From: Sporobacter sp038405045 | GTDB lineage: Bacteria; Bacillota; Clostridia; Oscillospirales; Oscillospiraceae | Reading direction: 5' to 3' | Assembly (NCBI GenBank): GCA_038405045.1 | Contig: JBBZIV010000003.1 | Span: 237,480-301,479, forward strand | Length of the DNA: 64,000 nucleotides | In this document: in pieces, positions 1 to 8,518 of the stretch | Layout of the letters: each line of letters begins with the position of its first letter | How positions within the stretch are numbered: the stretch's first letter is position 1 | Made by a program: the position numbers and the translations under genes | Notes under the pieces: model-generated | Told to the model about the DNA's origin: nothing | Databases searched by the model: none | What the model saw: only the letters and a program-made list of their open reading frames with translations

Positions 1-124
1 TGTCGACATATTCAGCCATCGTCGACGATGGGGTGATCGGATAAATCGCGGCAACATCCGTAAACGCGTAGGCGACGTGCGCGGCAGCGTTGTTGCCGTC
101 CATGGTTTTGAGTTTCCGAGCCAT
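1..124 (-). CDS. nifJ: pyruvate:ferredoxin (flavodoxin) oxidoreductase, N-terminal fragment
   Basis: The 41 codons present encode the beginning of a PFOR, which oxidatively decarboxylates pyruvate to acetyl-CoA and reduces ferredoxin in anaerobes. Seen: start MARKLKTMDGN and the YPITPSS motif (residues 28-34) of the thiamine-diphosphate-binding pyrimidine domain. The ATG at 124-122 is preceded by an AGAAAGGAT ribosome binding site. The rest, normally about 1170 residues, lies beyond the left edge. PFOR and related 2-oxoacid oxidoreductases share the motif, but the full N-terminus fits pyruvate PFOR best. Confidence 0.9.
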   Translation of the reverse strand, partial: MARKLKTMDGNNAAAHVAYAFTDVAAIYPITPSSTMAEYVD

Positions 125-202
125 TAATTTAGCATCCTTTCTGGATCAAGTTTCGTCCGTCCATAAATTCTCGTCAAATTCACCGATTTGAATAGTTAAA
201 CT

Positions 203-231
203 ATTATATCATTCCCGAAAGACCGTGTAAA
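203..231 (-). promoter_or_regulatory. sigma-A-type promoter for the PFOR gene
   Basis: On the minus strand TTTACA (231-226) and a perfect TATAAT (208-203) are separated by 17 bp. Predicted transcription starts near 196, leaving a leader of about 70 nt before the PFOR start codon. A short AT-rich inverted repeat (191-205) overlaps the -10 and could be an operator, but no regulator is identifiable. Confidence 0.65.
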
Positions 232-274
232 TTGTGTTTTTCCATGAATTCCCCCGCATTTTAGGCGTCTTCGG

Positions 275-304
275 TTGCAAACATTACACGATTAATGCTA
301 TACT
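275..304 (+). promoter_or_regulatory. putative promoter for the TfoX-domain gene
   Basis: TTGCAA (275-280) and TATACT (299-304) are spaced by 18 bp and face the TfoX-domain gene. A second TTGACA at about 312 lacks a good -10. The 125-427 gap holds this and the divergent PFOR promoter; I see no gene in it. Confidence 0.4.
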
Positions 305-427
305 GAGTTGACAAATTTTACCCTGTTCCGATGAATAATTTCAAAATGTGTCTACGGTGCGCCAGCCGCCATTTATCAAAAATGACGGATTCATTCTGGG
401 CTCGCAGTCACTCGGGAGGCTGTTTCT

Positions 428-754
428 ATGTCCACATCGCAAGAGTTTGTTGATTACGTCTCACGGCAGATTGATGGGGCCGGGCGTGTCCGATATCGGA
501 AAATGTTTGGCGAATATATGGTGTATGTGAATGATAAGCCGGTGCTCCTCGTCTGCAACAATACCGTCTATGTCAAGCAGCATGACGTTTTGAGCACTGA
601 AATGCAGGATGCGGAAAAAGGCTTTCCGTACGCGGGCGCAAAGGAACATTATATTCTTGATATCGACGACGCGGAGCGCAGCCGCCGTGTCGCCGCTTTG
701 CTCGAAGCAGTGACGCCGCTGCCGAAACAGAAAAAGAAAAAAACGATTCAATAG
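428..754 (+). CDS. TfoX/Sxy N-terminal-domain protein
   Basis: This 108-residue protein consists of a single TfoX_N domain: the stretch RYRKMFGEYMVYVNDKPVLL (about residues 22-41) followed by a V-K-Q strand is typical. In gamma-proteobacteria the domain belongs to the competence activator Sxy/TfoX, but stand-alone copies in Firmicutes have no established role. The C-terminal Sxy domain is absent and the tail is lysine-rich (KQKKKK). The ATG follows GGGAGG at proper spacing. It lies upstream of comM, cinA, recD2 and comF, so a DNA-uptake link is tempting but unproven. Confidence 0.8.
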   Translation: MSTSQEFVDYVSRQIDGAGRVRYRKMFGEYMVYVNDKPVLLVCNNTVYVKQHDVLSTEMQDAEKGFPYAGAKEHYILDIDDAERSRRVAALLEAVTPLPKQKKKKTIQ

Positions 755-789
755 CCATGTTACTGCCGTTAAAAAGAGGCTTCATAAAA

Positions 790-833
790 GGCTTCCCCTG
801 GGGGAAGCTGCCGCCGGAGGCGGCTGATGAGGG
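790..833 (-). repeat. left inverted repeat of the DUF559 unit
   Basis: The repeat reads as two adjacent hairpins: an 8-bp GCTTCCCC/GGGGAAGC stem with a 2-nt top, then a 6-bp GCCGCC/GGCGGC stem with a 3-nt loop. Its inner end (GATGAGGGA) also supplies the likely ribosome binding site for the nuclease gene starting at 840. Confidence 0.8.
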
Positions 834-839
834 ATAAAA

Positions 840-1244
840 ATGTTGCCCTATAACAACAAACTCAAAAACCGTTCTCAGGAACTCAGGAAAAACGCTACAA
901 AAGAAGAACGACATTTGTGGTATGATTTTCTTAAAACATTCCACCTGCAGTTTCAAAGACAAAAAGTCATCGGAAATTTCATTGTGGATTTTTATTGTGA
1001 AAAAGCAAAGTTAGTCATTGAGCTTGACGGAGCACAGCATTTTGAAGAAAACGTACAGATATACGATAACGAAAGAACAGCATATTTGAATGGGCTGGGC
1101 ATTGCGGTGATCCGCTTTAATAATCTTGATATACAGAAAAATTTCAGTGATGTCTGCGCGATGATTCAAATAAGAATTGACGAATTGCTGATTCAACCCT
1201 CATCAGTCGCCTTCGGCGACAGCTTCCCCCAGGGGAAGCCATAA
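840..1244 (+). CDS. DUF559 (Vsr-fold) endonuclease-like protein
   Basis: This 134-residue protein matches the DUF559 family, related to very-short-patch-repair endonucleases. Seen: an N-terminal R-x-x-A-T-x-x-E-x-x-L-W region (16-27), a core IVDFYCEKAKLVIELDGAQH (48-67) with candidate metal-binding D50, E61, D63 and an adjacent H67, then a Y-D-x-E-R block. The nuclease domain ends near residue 118. The last 15 residues (from P120) are simply the translated right-hand inverted repeat, with the stop codon 2 nt beyond it. Function in this genome is unknown; DNA nicking or cleavage is inferred from the fold. Confidence 0.85.
   Translation: MLPYNNKLKNRSQELRKNATKEERHLWYDFLKTFHLQFQRQKVIGNFIVDFYCEKAKLVIELDGAQHFEENVQIYDNERTAYLNGLGIAVIRFNNLDIQKNFSDVCAMIQIRIDELLIQPSSVAFGDSFPQGKP
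1197..1240 (+). repeat. right inverted repeat of the DUF559 unit
   Basis: Same 44-bp unit as at 790-833 in opposite orientation. The small stem is GTCGCC/GGCGAC here and GCCGCC/GGCGGC on the left, so two of the three differences are partner bases that preserve pairing; the third is in the loop. The repeat is in frame with, and translated as, the C-terminus of the nuclease. Confidence 0.8.
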
Positions 1245-1296
1245 GTATCCCCGCATTCTTTGCGCACTTTAATTTTTCCCAGAAAGGAGCGGCTCC

Positions 1297-2817
1297 ATGG
1301 TTTCAAAAATCCGTTCCCTCGGCCTTGGCGGCATTTCCGGCTATGAGGTCTCCGTTGAGTGCTACTTGTCGGGCGGCCTGCCGAGCTTTGATATCGTCGG
1401 CTTGGCCGATATCGCCGTCAAGGAGGCGCGAGAGCGCGTGCGCGCGGCGACGAAAAATGTCGGGATCAAATTCCCAATAAGCCGCATCACGGTCAACCTC
1501 GCACCGGCCAATACCAAAAAAGCGGGGACGGTTTACGACCTTCCGGTGCTGCTCGGCATCCTCGCGGCGGCCGAGAGTATTCATCCCCTGCCGGATGACA
1601 GCGCCTTTTTCGGCGAGCTCTCGCTCTCGGGCGAACTACGGCCGGTGACGGGCGCTTTGCCGATGGCGCTGGCGGCCGAGCGGGCCGGTATCGCCAGGCT
1701 CTTTGTCCCGGCGGACAATGCCGCCGAGGCGTCATATGCCACCGGCGTCACGGTCTATCCTGTCACACACGTTGAGCAGCTTTTAAGGCACTTGGACGGG
1801 ACGGAACCGATAACGCCTATAAAGCCGACCGAGCCGGTCGCCGTCTACCCCGTGACGCTGGATTTTTCCGAGGTCAAGGGGCAGGATAACGTCAAGCGCG
1901 CCTTGGAGGTCGCCGCCGCGGGCGGCCACAACATCCTCCTCGTCGGCCCGCCGGGCGCTGGCAAGAGCATGCTGGCAAAGCGCTTGCCGACGATTTTGCC
2001 GGACATGAGCCGTGACGAGATGCTTGAATGCACAGAAATCCATTCCGTCATGGGCATGACGGGCCGCGATAACCCGATTATCACAACGCGCCCCTTCCGC
2101 TCGCCGCACCATACGGTTTCGTCAACGGCCATGGCGGGCGGCACGTCAAACCCCAAGCCAGGCGAAATTTCCCTTGCGCACAACGGCGTGTTGTTTTTAG
2201 ACGAGCTGCCGGAATTCACGTCCGATGTATTAGAGTCTCTGCGCCAGCCGCTCGAGGACGGGCAGGTCACCATCTCTCGCGCTGTGGCGTCAATCACATA
2301 CCCCTGCCGCTTTATGCTTGTGTGCGCGATGAACCCGTGCCGATGCGGGTGGTACGGCCATCCGACGCGGCGGTGCACCTGCGGCGAAAACTCTGTAAAA
2401 AAATATCACGAGCGCCTCTCCGGCCCGCTCCTCGACCGCATTGACCTGCACATCGAGGTGCCGTCGCTTGAATATGAAGAGCTGCGGGACAGGCCACAGG
2501 CCGAAACGTCGGCATCGATCCGTGCGCGCGTCAACGCTGCCCGCACCCTGCAGCAAAAACGCTATGCCGGGTCGGGGATCGAGTGCAACGCCTACATCGG
2601 CTCCAAAGAGCTTGAAAAATACTGCGCCTTAAATGACGATTGCGAAAAACTCATGAAAAACGCCTACAGCCGCCTCGGTCTCACCGCCCGCTCGTATGAC
2701 CGCATTTTACGCGTGGCGCGCACCATCGCCGACCTCGCCGAAAGCGAAAACATCGAGCGCACCCACTTGGCCGAGGCCATCCAGTACAGGACATATGACT
2801 TCCGGGATGGGGAATAA
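1297..2817 (+). CDS. comM: ComM/YifB family Mg-chelatase-like AAA+ ATPase
   Basis: This 506-residue protein has the full YifB/ComM architecture: an N-terminal Lon-protease-like ChlI domain (about 20-140), an AAA+ core with Walker A GPPGAGKS (217-224) and Walker B LFLDELPE (about 299-306), a zinc-type cluster (CAMNPCRCG, then CTCG), and a C-terminal Mg-chelatase domain. In Haemophilus and Vibrio, ComM is a helicase that promotes branch migration during integration of transformed DNA; in Firmicutes the role is less studied. AAAGGAG precedes the ATG. It sits downstream of the DUF559 unit and upstream of thiI. Confidence 0.93.
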   Translation: MVSKIRSLGLGGISGYEVSVECYLSGGLPSFDIVGLADIAVKEARERVRAATKNVGIKFPISRITVNLAPANTKKAGTVYDLPVLLGILAAAESIHPLPDDSAFFGELSLSGELRPVTGALPMALAAERAGIARLFVPADNAAEASYATGVTVYPVTHVEQLLRHLDGTEPITPIKPTEPVAVYPVTLDFSEVKGQDNVKRALEVAAAGGHNILLVGPPGAGKSMLAKRLPTILPDMSRDEMLECTEIHSVMGMTGRDNPIITTRPFRSPHHTVSSTAMAGGTSNPKPGEISLAHNGVLFLDELPEFTSDVLESLRQPLEDGQVTISRAVASITYPCRFMLVCAMNPCRCGWYGHPTRRCTCGENSVKKYHERLSGPLLDRIDLHIEVPSLEYEELRDRPQAETSASIRARVNAARTLQQKRYAGSGIECNAYIGSKELEKYCALNDDCEKLMKNAYSRLGLTARSYDRILRVARTIADLAESENIERTHLAEAIQYRTYDFRDGE

Positions 2818-2881
2818 GACACCCGCCCATCCGCTCATATAAGATAACTGTAACGACAAAATATTTTGATAGGAATAATGC

Positions 2882-4057
2882 ATGGAAGATATCATACTCC
2901 TCAAACAAGGCGAAATTGTCTTAAAGGGCCTCAACAGGCGAAGCTTTGAAATTAAGCTCATCGCGAATATCACAAAGCGTTTAAAGCCTTTCGGCGACTT
3001 TAAGATTTACGCCGTGCAGTCGACGATTTACGTCGAGCCGCAAAACGATCGGTGCGACATGGACGGGGCATATGATGCCGTCAAAACAATTTTCGGCATT
3101 GTCGCCGTCTCACGCGCCGCCGCGTGCGCCAAGGATAAAGACGCAATTTTAGAGACGGCCAGGCGCTATCTGGGCGATACGCTCGCGCGGGCAAAATCCT
3201 TCAAGGTCGAGACAAAGCGCGCTGATAAACGTTTTCCGATGACGTCCATTCAGCTCTCTCAGTACGTCGGCGGTGAACTGGCCGACGCTTATCCGCATGT
3301 CAAGGTCGACGTGCACGCGCCGGACTTTACCGTCCATCTTGAAGTGCGCGATTACGCCGCGTACGTCCACGGGCCTGTTGACCCCGGCGCGGGCGGCCTG
3401 CCGGTCGGCACAAACGGCCGGGCCGTTTCGCTCTTATCGGGCGGGATTGACAGCCCCGTGTCTACTTATATGATCGCAAAGCGCGGCGTTCATATCATCC
3501 CCGTGCATTTTTTCTCCTTTCCTTATACGTCGATGCAGGCCAAGGAAAAGGTTATTGAGCTCGCGCGGCTTTTAACGCGCTACTGCGGGCGTATGACGCT
3601 GGAAATCGTCCCGCTCACGCATATTCAGGAAGAGATCCGAGAAAAATGCCCGGAAGAGCTTTTTACAATCATCATGCGCCGGTTCATGATGCGCCTTTCC
3701 GAAAAGCTCGCCGACTACCATGGCTGCCGCGCCCTCGTCACGGGTGAAAACCTTGGGCAGGTTGCCAGTCAGACGCTGGAGGCCATGGCTGCCACGCAGG
3801 CGTGCGTCACGATGCCCGTTTTGCGCCCTGTTATTGGGCTCGACAAAAAGGACATTGTCAGTATGGCGGAAAAAATCGGCACGTTTGACACGTCGATTCT
3901 CCCGTATGAGGACTGCTGCACCGTGTTTACGCCGCGCCACCCGAAAACGAAGCCGCGACTTGACGACGTTTTGAAAGCGGAGGCGGCGCTCAATATCGAC
4001 ACCCTCGTCAGCGAAGCCTTTGACGGGACAGAACATGTTCATGTCGACCTTTCGTGA
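2882..4057 (+). CDS. thiI: tRNA 4-thiouridine synthase ThiI
   Basis: ThiI adenylates tRNA U8 and transfers sulfur to form 4-thiouridine; it can also feed thiamine thiazole synthesis. Seen: an N-terminal ferredoxin-like/THUMP region (about 60-165) and the PP-loop SGGIDSPV (about 186-193). The protein ends at 391 residues without the C-terminal rhodanese domain of the E. coli enzyme, as in most Firmicutes, where a dedicated cysteine desulfurase usually provides sulfur. None is adjacent here. The start follows GATAGGA. Confidence 0.94.
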   Translation: MEDIILLKQGEIVLKGLNRRSFEIKLIANITKRLKPFGDFKIYAVQSTIYVEPQNDRCDMDGAYDAVKTIFGIVAVSRAAACAKDKDAILETARRYLGDTLARAKSFKVETKRADKRFPMTSIQLSQYVGGELADAYPHVKVDVHAPDFTVHLEVRDYAAYVHGPVDPGAGGLPVGTNGRAVSLLSGGIDSPVSTYMIAKRGVHIIPVHFFSFPYTSMQAKEKVIELARLLTRYCGRMTLEIVPLTHIQEEIREKCPEELFTIIMRRFMMRLSEKLADYHGCRALVTGENLGQVASQTLEAMAATQACVTMPVLRPVIGLDKKDIVSMAEKIGTFDTSILPYEDCCTVFTPRHPKTKPRLDDVLKAEAALNIDTLVSEAFDGTEHVHVDLS

Positions 4058-4085
4058 AAACGACCCCATTGACGGGCGTCGTTTT
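4057..4085 (+). terminator. intrinsic terminator after thiI
   Basis: AAAACGACCCC pairs with GGG(C)GTCGTTTT across a 6-nt loop with one bulged C, followed by CTT. It begins at the last base of the thiI stop codon. Confidence 0.65.
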
Positions 4086-4139
4086 CTTGCTTAAAATGGT
4101 GCTGTCGCGGCACGCTGCCGCGCGAACGGAGGATTTGCT

Positions 4140-5411
4140 ATGGCATATACAGCGGAGATTATCAGCGTTGGGACAGAGCTGCTTTTGGGGAGCATTGCCA
4201 ATACAGACGCGCAGGATGTGTCGCAAGCGCTGTCGGAGATCGGCATCAACGTCTTTTTCCACACCGTTGTCGGCGACAATCCCGAACGGGTCAAACAGGC
4301 CGTTGCCATTGCCAAAGACCGCGCCGATATTATTATCACAACGGGCGGCCTTGGCCCGACGTGCGACGACCTGACAAAGCAGACGCTTGCAGATGCCTTC
4401 GGCAAAAAGCTCCTTTTCAACGAAAACGAAGCCGCGAAAATCCGCGCCTATTTCGAGACGCGGCTTAAAAATATGGAGATGACGGAAAACAATTTTCAGC
4501 AGGCGTATCTGCCGGAAAACTGCGTTATCTTTGACAATGGCTGCGGCACGGCCCCCGGCTGCGCCTTTGAGGCCGAGGGCACACACGTTTTAATGCTGCC
4601 CGGCCCTCCGCGCGAATGCCGGGCTATGCTTAAAAACTGTGCGATCCCATACTTGAAAGCACTGTCCGACGCGGAGATTCACTCGCACAACATCCACATA
4701 TTCGGTCAGGGCGAAAGCACTGTTGAGTCGCGCCTGCGCGATATGATGCTTGAAATGAATAATCCGACGCTTGCCCCTTACGCCAAGGACAGCGAGGTGC
4801 TGCTCCGCCTGACGGCGAAGGCCGCTTCAAAAGACGCGGCGGAAGCGATGCTGGCGCCTGTTCTTGAAAAGCTCCGCGGTATTTTGGGCGATATTATTTA
4901 CGGCGTCGACACGGATAGTCTGGAAAGAACGGTTATCAGCCTCCTCACGGAAAAAAACACAACGCTCTCGGCGGCTGAATCGTGCACGGGCGGGCTTTTA
5001 GCCAAGCGCCTGACGGATATCCCCGGCGCGTCACGCGTCTTTTTCGGCGGCGTTACGACGTACGCCACGGCGTCAAAAACATCGGTTCTCGGCGTTGATG
5101 CGTCACTCATTGAAGAAAAGGGCGTGGCGTCAAAAAACGTTGCCGAGCAGATGGCCATCCGGGTCAAAACGCTTTTCGGTACGGATCTCGGTATCGGCAT
5201 CACCGGTATTGCCGGGCCGGACGGCGACGGCAGCGGCCTCGACGTTGGGACAGTTTTTGTCGCTCTTGCGGCACCGGGTGGTGTTTTTACACGGAGTCTC
5301 ACGCTCTATCCGGACCGCGACAGAACGCGCACCACAGCGGCAAGCCACGCGCTTGATATGCTCCGCCGATATCTGACGGGGCTGCCGGTCGAAAAGATTT
5401 CCGGGCAATAA
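4140..5411 (+). CDS. cinA: CinA, NMN amidohydrolase / competence-damage-inducible protein
   Basis: The 423-residue protein has the two CinA domains: an N-terminal MoCF-type domain (about 1-170, with ISVGTELLLG and TTGGLGPTCDD) acting as an ADP-ribose pyrophosphatase in characterised members, and a C-terminal CinA domain (about 260-415, SAAESCTGGLLA) that deamidates nicotinamide mononucleotide for NAD recycling. GGAGG precedes the ATG. In streptococci and Bacillus cinA is co-transcribed with recA during competence; here recA is not adjacent, and recD2 follows 72 bp downstream. Confidence 0.93.
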   Translation: MAYTAEIISVGTELLLGSIANTDAQDVSQALSEIGINVFFHTVVGDNPERVKQAVAIAKDRADIIITTGGLGPTCDDLTKQTLADAFGKKLLFNENEAAKIRAYFETRLKNMEMTENNFQQAYLPENCVIFDNGCGTAPGCAFEAEGTHVLMLPGPPRECRAMLKNCAIPYLKALSDAEIHSHNIHIFGQGESTVESRLRDMMLEMNNPTLAPYAKDSEVLLRLTAKAASKDAAEAMLAPVLEKLRGILGDIIYGVDTDSLERTVISLLTEKNTTLSAAESCTGGLLAKRLTDIPGASRVFFGGVTTYATASKTSVLGVDASLIEEKGVASKNVAEQMAIRVKTLFGTDLGIGITGIAGPDGDGSGLDVGTVFVALAAPGGVFTRSLTLYPDRDRTRTTAASHALDMLRRYLTGLPVEKISGQ

Positions 5412-5483
5412 GCATGCCCGCATGACAAACGCCATCATCTGCGTGCTTCAATCGCGCCGCGGCGCGGGCCGGGAGGGCCATCG

Positions 5484-7691
5484 GTGCAAGAGGAAAGACA
5501 GGACATAAAAATTGAAGGAACGGTTGCCGCGCTCGTCTATCAAAACACGGATAACGGGTATGCCGTTCTGCGTCTTCAAACCGATAACGGCTTGGTGACG
5601 GCTGTCGGCTGCATGCCCGGTATTAATCCCGGTGAGGCCCTTATTCTGACGGGGGTTTGGGCGACGCATCATGCCTACGGCGAGCAGTTTAAGGCCGAAT
5701 ACGTAGAGCGGCGGATGCCGTCCGGCCGCGAGGCTATTTATGCCTATTTGGCCTCCGGCGTTATCAAAAACGTCGGCCCGGCCAAGGCGCGCGACATTGT
5801 AGACACCTTTGGGGACAAAGCGCTGGAGGTCATCGAAAACGACCCGGACCAGCTCGCGCAGGTGCGCGGCATCACGTCAAAAAGAGCGCGCGAGGTCGGC
5901 GCGTCCTTTCGGCGTCAGGTCGGCCTGCGGCGCTTGATGGAATTCTTGTCGGTATACGGCCTCAAGCCGGTGATCGCCGTCCGACTCTACAAAACGTTTG
6001 GGGACGACGCACTTGATGCCGTTCGGGATAATCCATATATTATGACAAGTTCTGATTTCGGGGCCGATTTTTTTGAGGCGGATGCCGTGGCGCTCGCCCT
6101 CGGTTTTGAGAGCGACTGTCCGGCACGCGCCGAGGCGGCCGTTTTATTCGAATTGGAACACAATCTTAATAATGGCCACACCTTTTTGCCGTTTGATAAG
6201 CTTGTCTCGGCAACGCAGCAGCTGATTGACGTCGAGAATCAAACAATCACCGACGCGCTTGACGCGCTGTGCGAAAGCGGTTATATCGTGCGCGAGCCAA
6301 TCGCCGGGCAGGACGCATGCTATTTAGAGCCGCTTGCCCAAGCCGAGCGGTCTGTTGCCACCCGCCTGCTGGCAGCGGCAGCGCCCGAAACAGACGACCG
6401 TGTGGATATTAACGCACTCATCGCGGCGGTGGAACGCGCGCAGAATCTTCGTTATGCCGCCGAGCAGAAACGGGCTGTGGCGCTGGCACTCAAAAGCCGT
6501 GTCCTCGTTTTAACGGGCGGCCCCGGTACCGGGAAGACGACGGCCGTTAACGGCATACTCGCCTTGTTCGACAATCTCGGCCTTAAAACGCGCCTCTGTG
6601 CGCCGACCGGCCGCGCCGCCAAACGCATGAGCGAGGTTACCGGCCGCGAAGCGGCGACGATTCACCGCCTTTTAGGTGCCGGTGTCGGCGAGGGCGACGC
6701 CCTTGTTTTCGAATACGACGAGACAAACCCACTCGATGCCGACGCTGTTGTTATTGACGAAACGTCAATGGTTGACATCCTTCTGATGCGCGCTCTTTTA
6801 GCGGCGCTCCCGGCGGCGTGTCGCCTTGTCCTTGTCGGGGACGCCGACCAGCTCCCCTCTGTCGGTCCCGGAAACGTGTTCTCCGATATCATCCGCAGCG
6901 GCGCCGTCGAAACGGTTGCCCTGTCTGAAATTTTCCGCCAAGCCGGTGAGAGCGGCATCATTAAAAGCGCCCACATGATCAACAAGGGCTTCGTTCCCGA
7001 TCTGTCTGAGAAAATGCATGACTTCTTTTTTCTGCGCCGTCCGTCTGCCGAGCGCACGGTTGAGACAATTGTCGAATTGTGTGCCGAGCGGCTGCCGAAA
7101 AACATGGGCGTTTCCCCCGCGCAAATTCAGGTTCTCTCCCCGACACGAAAAAACAAAGCGGGGACGGAAAACATAAACAGGCGGCTGCAGGAAGTGCTCA
7201 ACCCGCCTTCTCTGGGCAAAAAAGAGAAACCCTTCGGCGATTTTGTCTTCCGCGAGGGTGACAAAGTTATGCAAATTCGCAATAATTATGATATACTGTG
7301 GAAAAGTGACGGCGGCCTTACCGTCGGTACCGGCGTCTTCAACGGTGACATCGGATGTATTCAGGATATAGACTTCGCCCGTGAGACGCTATCCGTCGAT
7401 TTCGACGACAAAATCGTGACATATCTCTTTGAGCAACTGTCGGAGCTTGAACCGGCGTACGCGCTGACTGTCCATAAATCACAAGGCAGCGAATACCGCG
7501 CCGTAATACTAGCTGCCGCCGCCGGCGCGCCACAGCTTCTCGTGCGCAGCGTCCTATACACCGCCGTCACGCGAGCCAGGGAACTTCTCATCATCGTCGG
7601 CGACCAGGCCGTTTTTGAGACGATGGTTGCCAACGACAGACGGCAGAAGCGTTACAGCGGCCTTCGGGCGCGGCTGTCGGCCCCTGTATAG
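5484..7691 (+). CDS. recD2: RecD2-family ATP-dependent DNA helicase
   Basis: This 735-residue protein is a stand-alone RecD2 (YrrC-type) 5'-3' helicase. Seen: an N-terminal OB-like domain, helix-hairpin-helix region (about 90-180), Walker A GGPGTGKTT (345-353), Walker B VIDETSMVD, a QLPSVGPGNV motif, and the C-terminal helicase motif TVHKSQGSEY. The start is GTG with GGGAGG upstream. RecD2 acts without RecBC in Firmicutes, in DNA damage tolerance and replication restart. Confidence 0.93.
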   Translation: MQEERQDIKIEGTVAALVYQNTDNGYAVLRLQTDNGLVTAVGCMPGINPGEALILTGVWATHHAYGEQFKAEYVERRMPSGREAIYAYLASGVIKNVGPAKARDIVDTFGDKALEVIENDPDQLAQVRGITSKRAREVGASFRRQVGLRRLMEFLSVYGLKPVIAVRLYKTFGDDALDAVRDNPYIMTSSDFGADFFEADAVALALGFESDCPARAEAAVLFELEHNLNNGHTFLPFDKLVSATQQLIDVENQTITDALDALCESGYIVREPIAGQDACYLEPLAQAERSVATRLLAAAAPETDDRVDINALIAAVERAQNLRYAAEQKRAVALALKSRVLVLTGGPGTGKTTAVNGILALFDNLGLKTRLCAPTGRAAKRMSEVTGREAATIHRLLGAGVGEGDALVFEYDETNPLDADAVVIDETSMVDILLMRALLAALPAACRLVLVGDADQLPSVGPGNVFSDIIRSGAVETVALSEIFRQAGESGIIKSAHMINKGFVPDLSEKMHDFFFLRRPSAERTVETIVELCAERLPKNMGVSPAQIQVLSPTRKNKAGTENINRRLQEVLNPPSLGKKEKPFGDFVFREGDKVMQIRNNYDILWKSDGGLTVGTGVFNGDIGCIQDIDFARETLSVDFDDKIVTYLFEQLSELEPAYALTVHKSQGSEYRAVILAAAAGAPQLLVRSVLYTAVTRARELLIIVGDQAVFETMVANDRRQKRYSGLRARLSAPV

Positions 7692-7751
7692 GCACCGTGT
7701 GCCATTCGAAGCCTGTCATGCAAACGGAAAAAGCGAAGGGAGCGGTTCCGG

Positions 7752-8405
7752 GTGCGTTTTTTGTCAGAAATACTCGACCTTTTATTCCCGCCTAAATGTA
7801 ATTTCTGCGGCAAGCACTTCAAGAACGGCGAAGCGTGCTACTGCGACGCCTGCGCCAAGACGCTGCCGTTTACGAAGGGTGCCGACGTCAGCCAAAAGGG
7901 CAACTATTTTGACGAATGCGTCTCGCCGCTTTATTATGCTGGCACGGTCCGCAAATCCATCCATCGATATAAATTCAAAGGCGCGACGGCTTATGCCGAC
8001 TGCTACGGCAAGCTGCTTGCCGGTTGCATCCGGGACAATCTCTCCGGGAAATTTGATCTTATTACATGGGTTCCGCTCAGCCGGAATCGCAAGCGGGAGC
8101 GCGGATACGATCAGGCCATGCTCTTATCCTGTGCCGCCGCGCTGGCGCTTGGCGATGTCGCCGCGGAAACACTCGTTAAAAACACGAACATCCCTGCCCA
8201 ATCCTCCCTGACCGGCGGGGAAACACGGCGCGCCAACGTCATCGGCGTTTACGATGTCAGTGATCATGAACTTGTCTGCGGCAAACGCATTTTAATTATT
8301 GACGATATTATTACAACAGGCTCAACGCTATCGGAATGTGCGCGAACGCTTCTATTAGCGGGGGCGGAATCCGTCGTCGGCGCAACGCTGGCCCGCGCCA
8401 CATAA
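7752..8405 (+). CDS. comF: ComF family phosphoribosyltransferase-like protein
   Basis: This 217-residue ComF/GntX-type protein starts with a double-zinc-ribbon (CNFC at 16-19 and CYCDAC at about 29-34) and ends with a PRTase domain carrying the PRPP-binding motif IIDDIITTGSTL. In naturally competent bacteria ComF is required for internalisation of transforming DNA, possibly coupling with helicase/primase activity; elsewhere its role is open. GTG start with AAGGGAG upstream. It follows recD2 by 60 bp and probably shares its transcript. Confidence 0.9.
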   Translation: MRFLSEILDLLFPPKCNFCGKHFKNGEACYCDACAKTLPFTKGADVSQKGNYFDECVSPLYYAGTVRKSIHRYKFKGATAYADCYGKLLAGCIRDNLSGKFDLITWVPLSRNRKRERGYDQAMLLSCAAALALGDVAAETLVKNTNIPAQSSLTGGETRRANVIGVYDVSDHELVCGKRILIIDDIITTGSTLSECARTLLLAGAESVVGATLARAT

Positions 8406-8518
8406 ATTCCCCGCGCGGACGGTTTGAGTCTTTCATTTGCGTCTATACTTAACTACTGAGGCTTTTGCCGTCCATTTTAACGACGCGTCGGCGCATCTGT
8501 ACTTATTGGGGGTTTGTC

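Larger units (their letters stand above)
790..1240. mobile_element. DUF559 nuclease unit bounded by structured inverted repeats
   Basis: Two 44-bp copies of one sequence in opposite orientation (790-833 and 1197-1240) enclose exactly one gene, a DUF559 nuclease. The copies match at 41 of 44 positions. Each copy folds into two hairpins. The element sits between two ordinary chromosomal genes (TfoX-domain and comM). No clean target duplication is visible. Mobility is inference; the bounded structure is what the sequence shows. Confidence 0.6.

Noticed and set aside
783..1250. Target-site duplication around the DUF559 unit.
   Set aside because: ATAA occurs on both sides but not directly adjacent to the left repeat; no clean duplication can be claimed.
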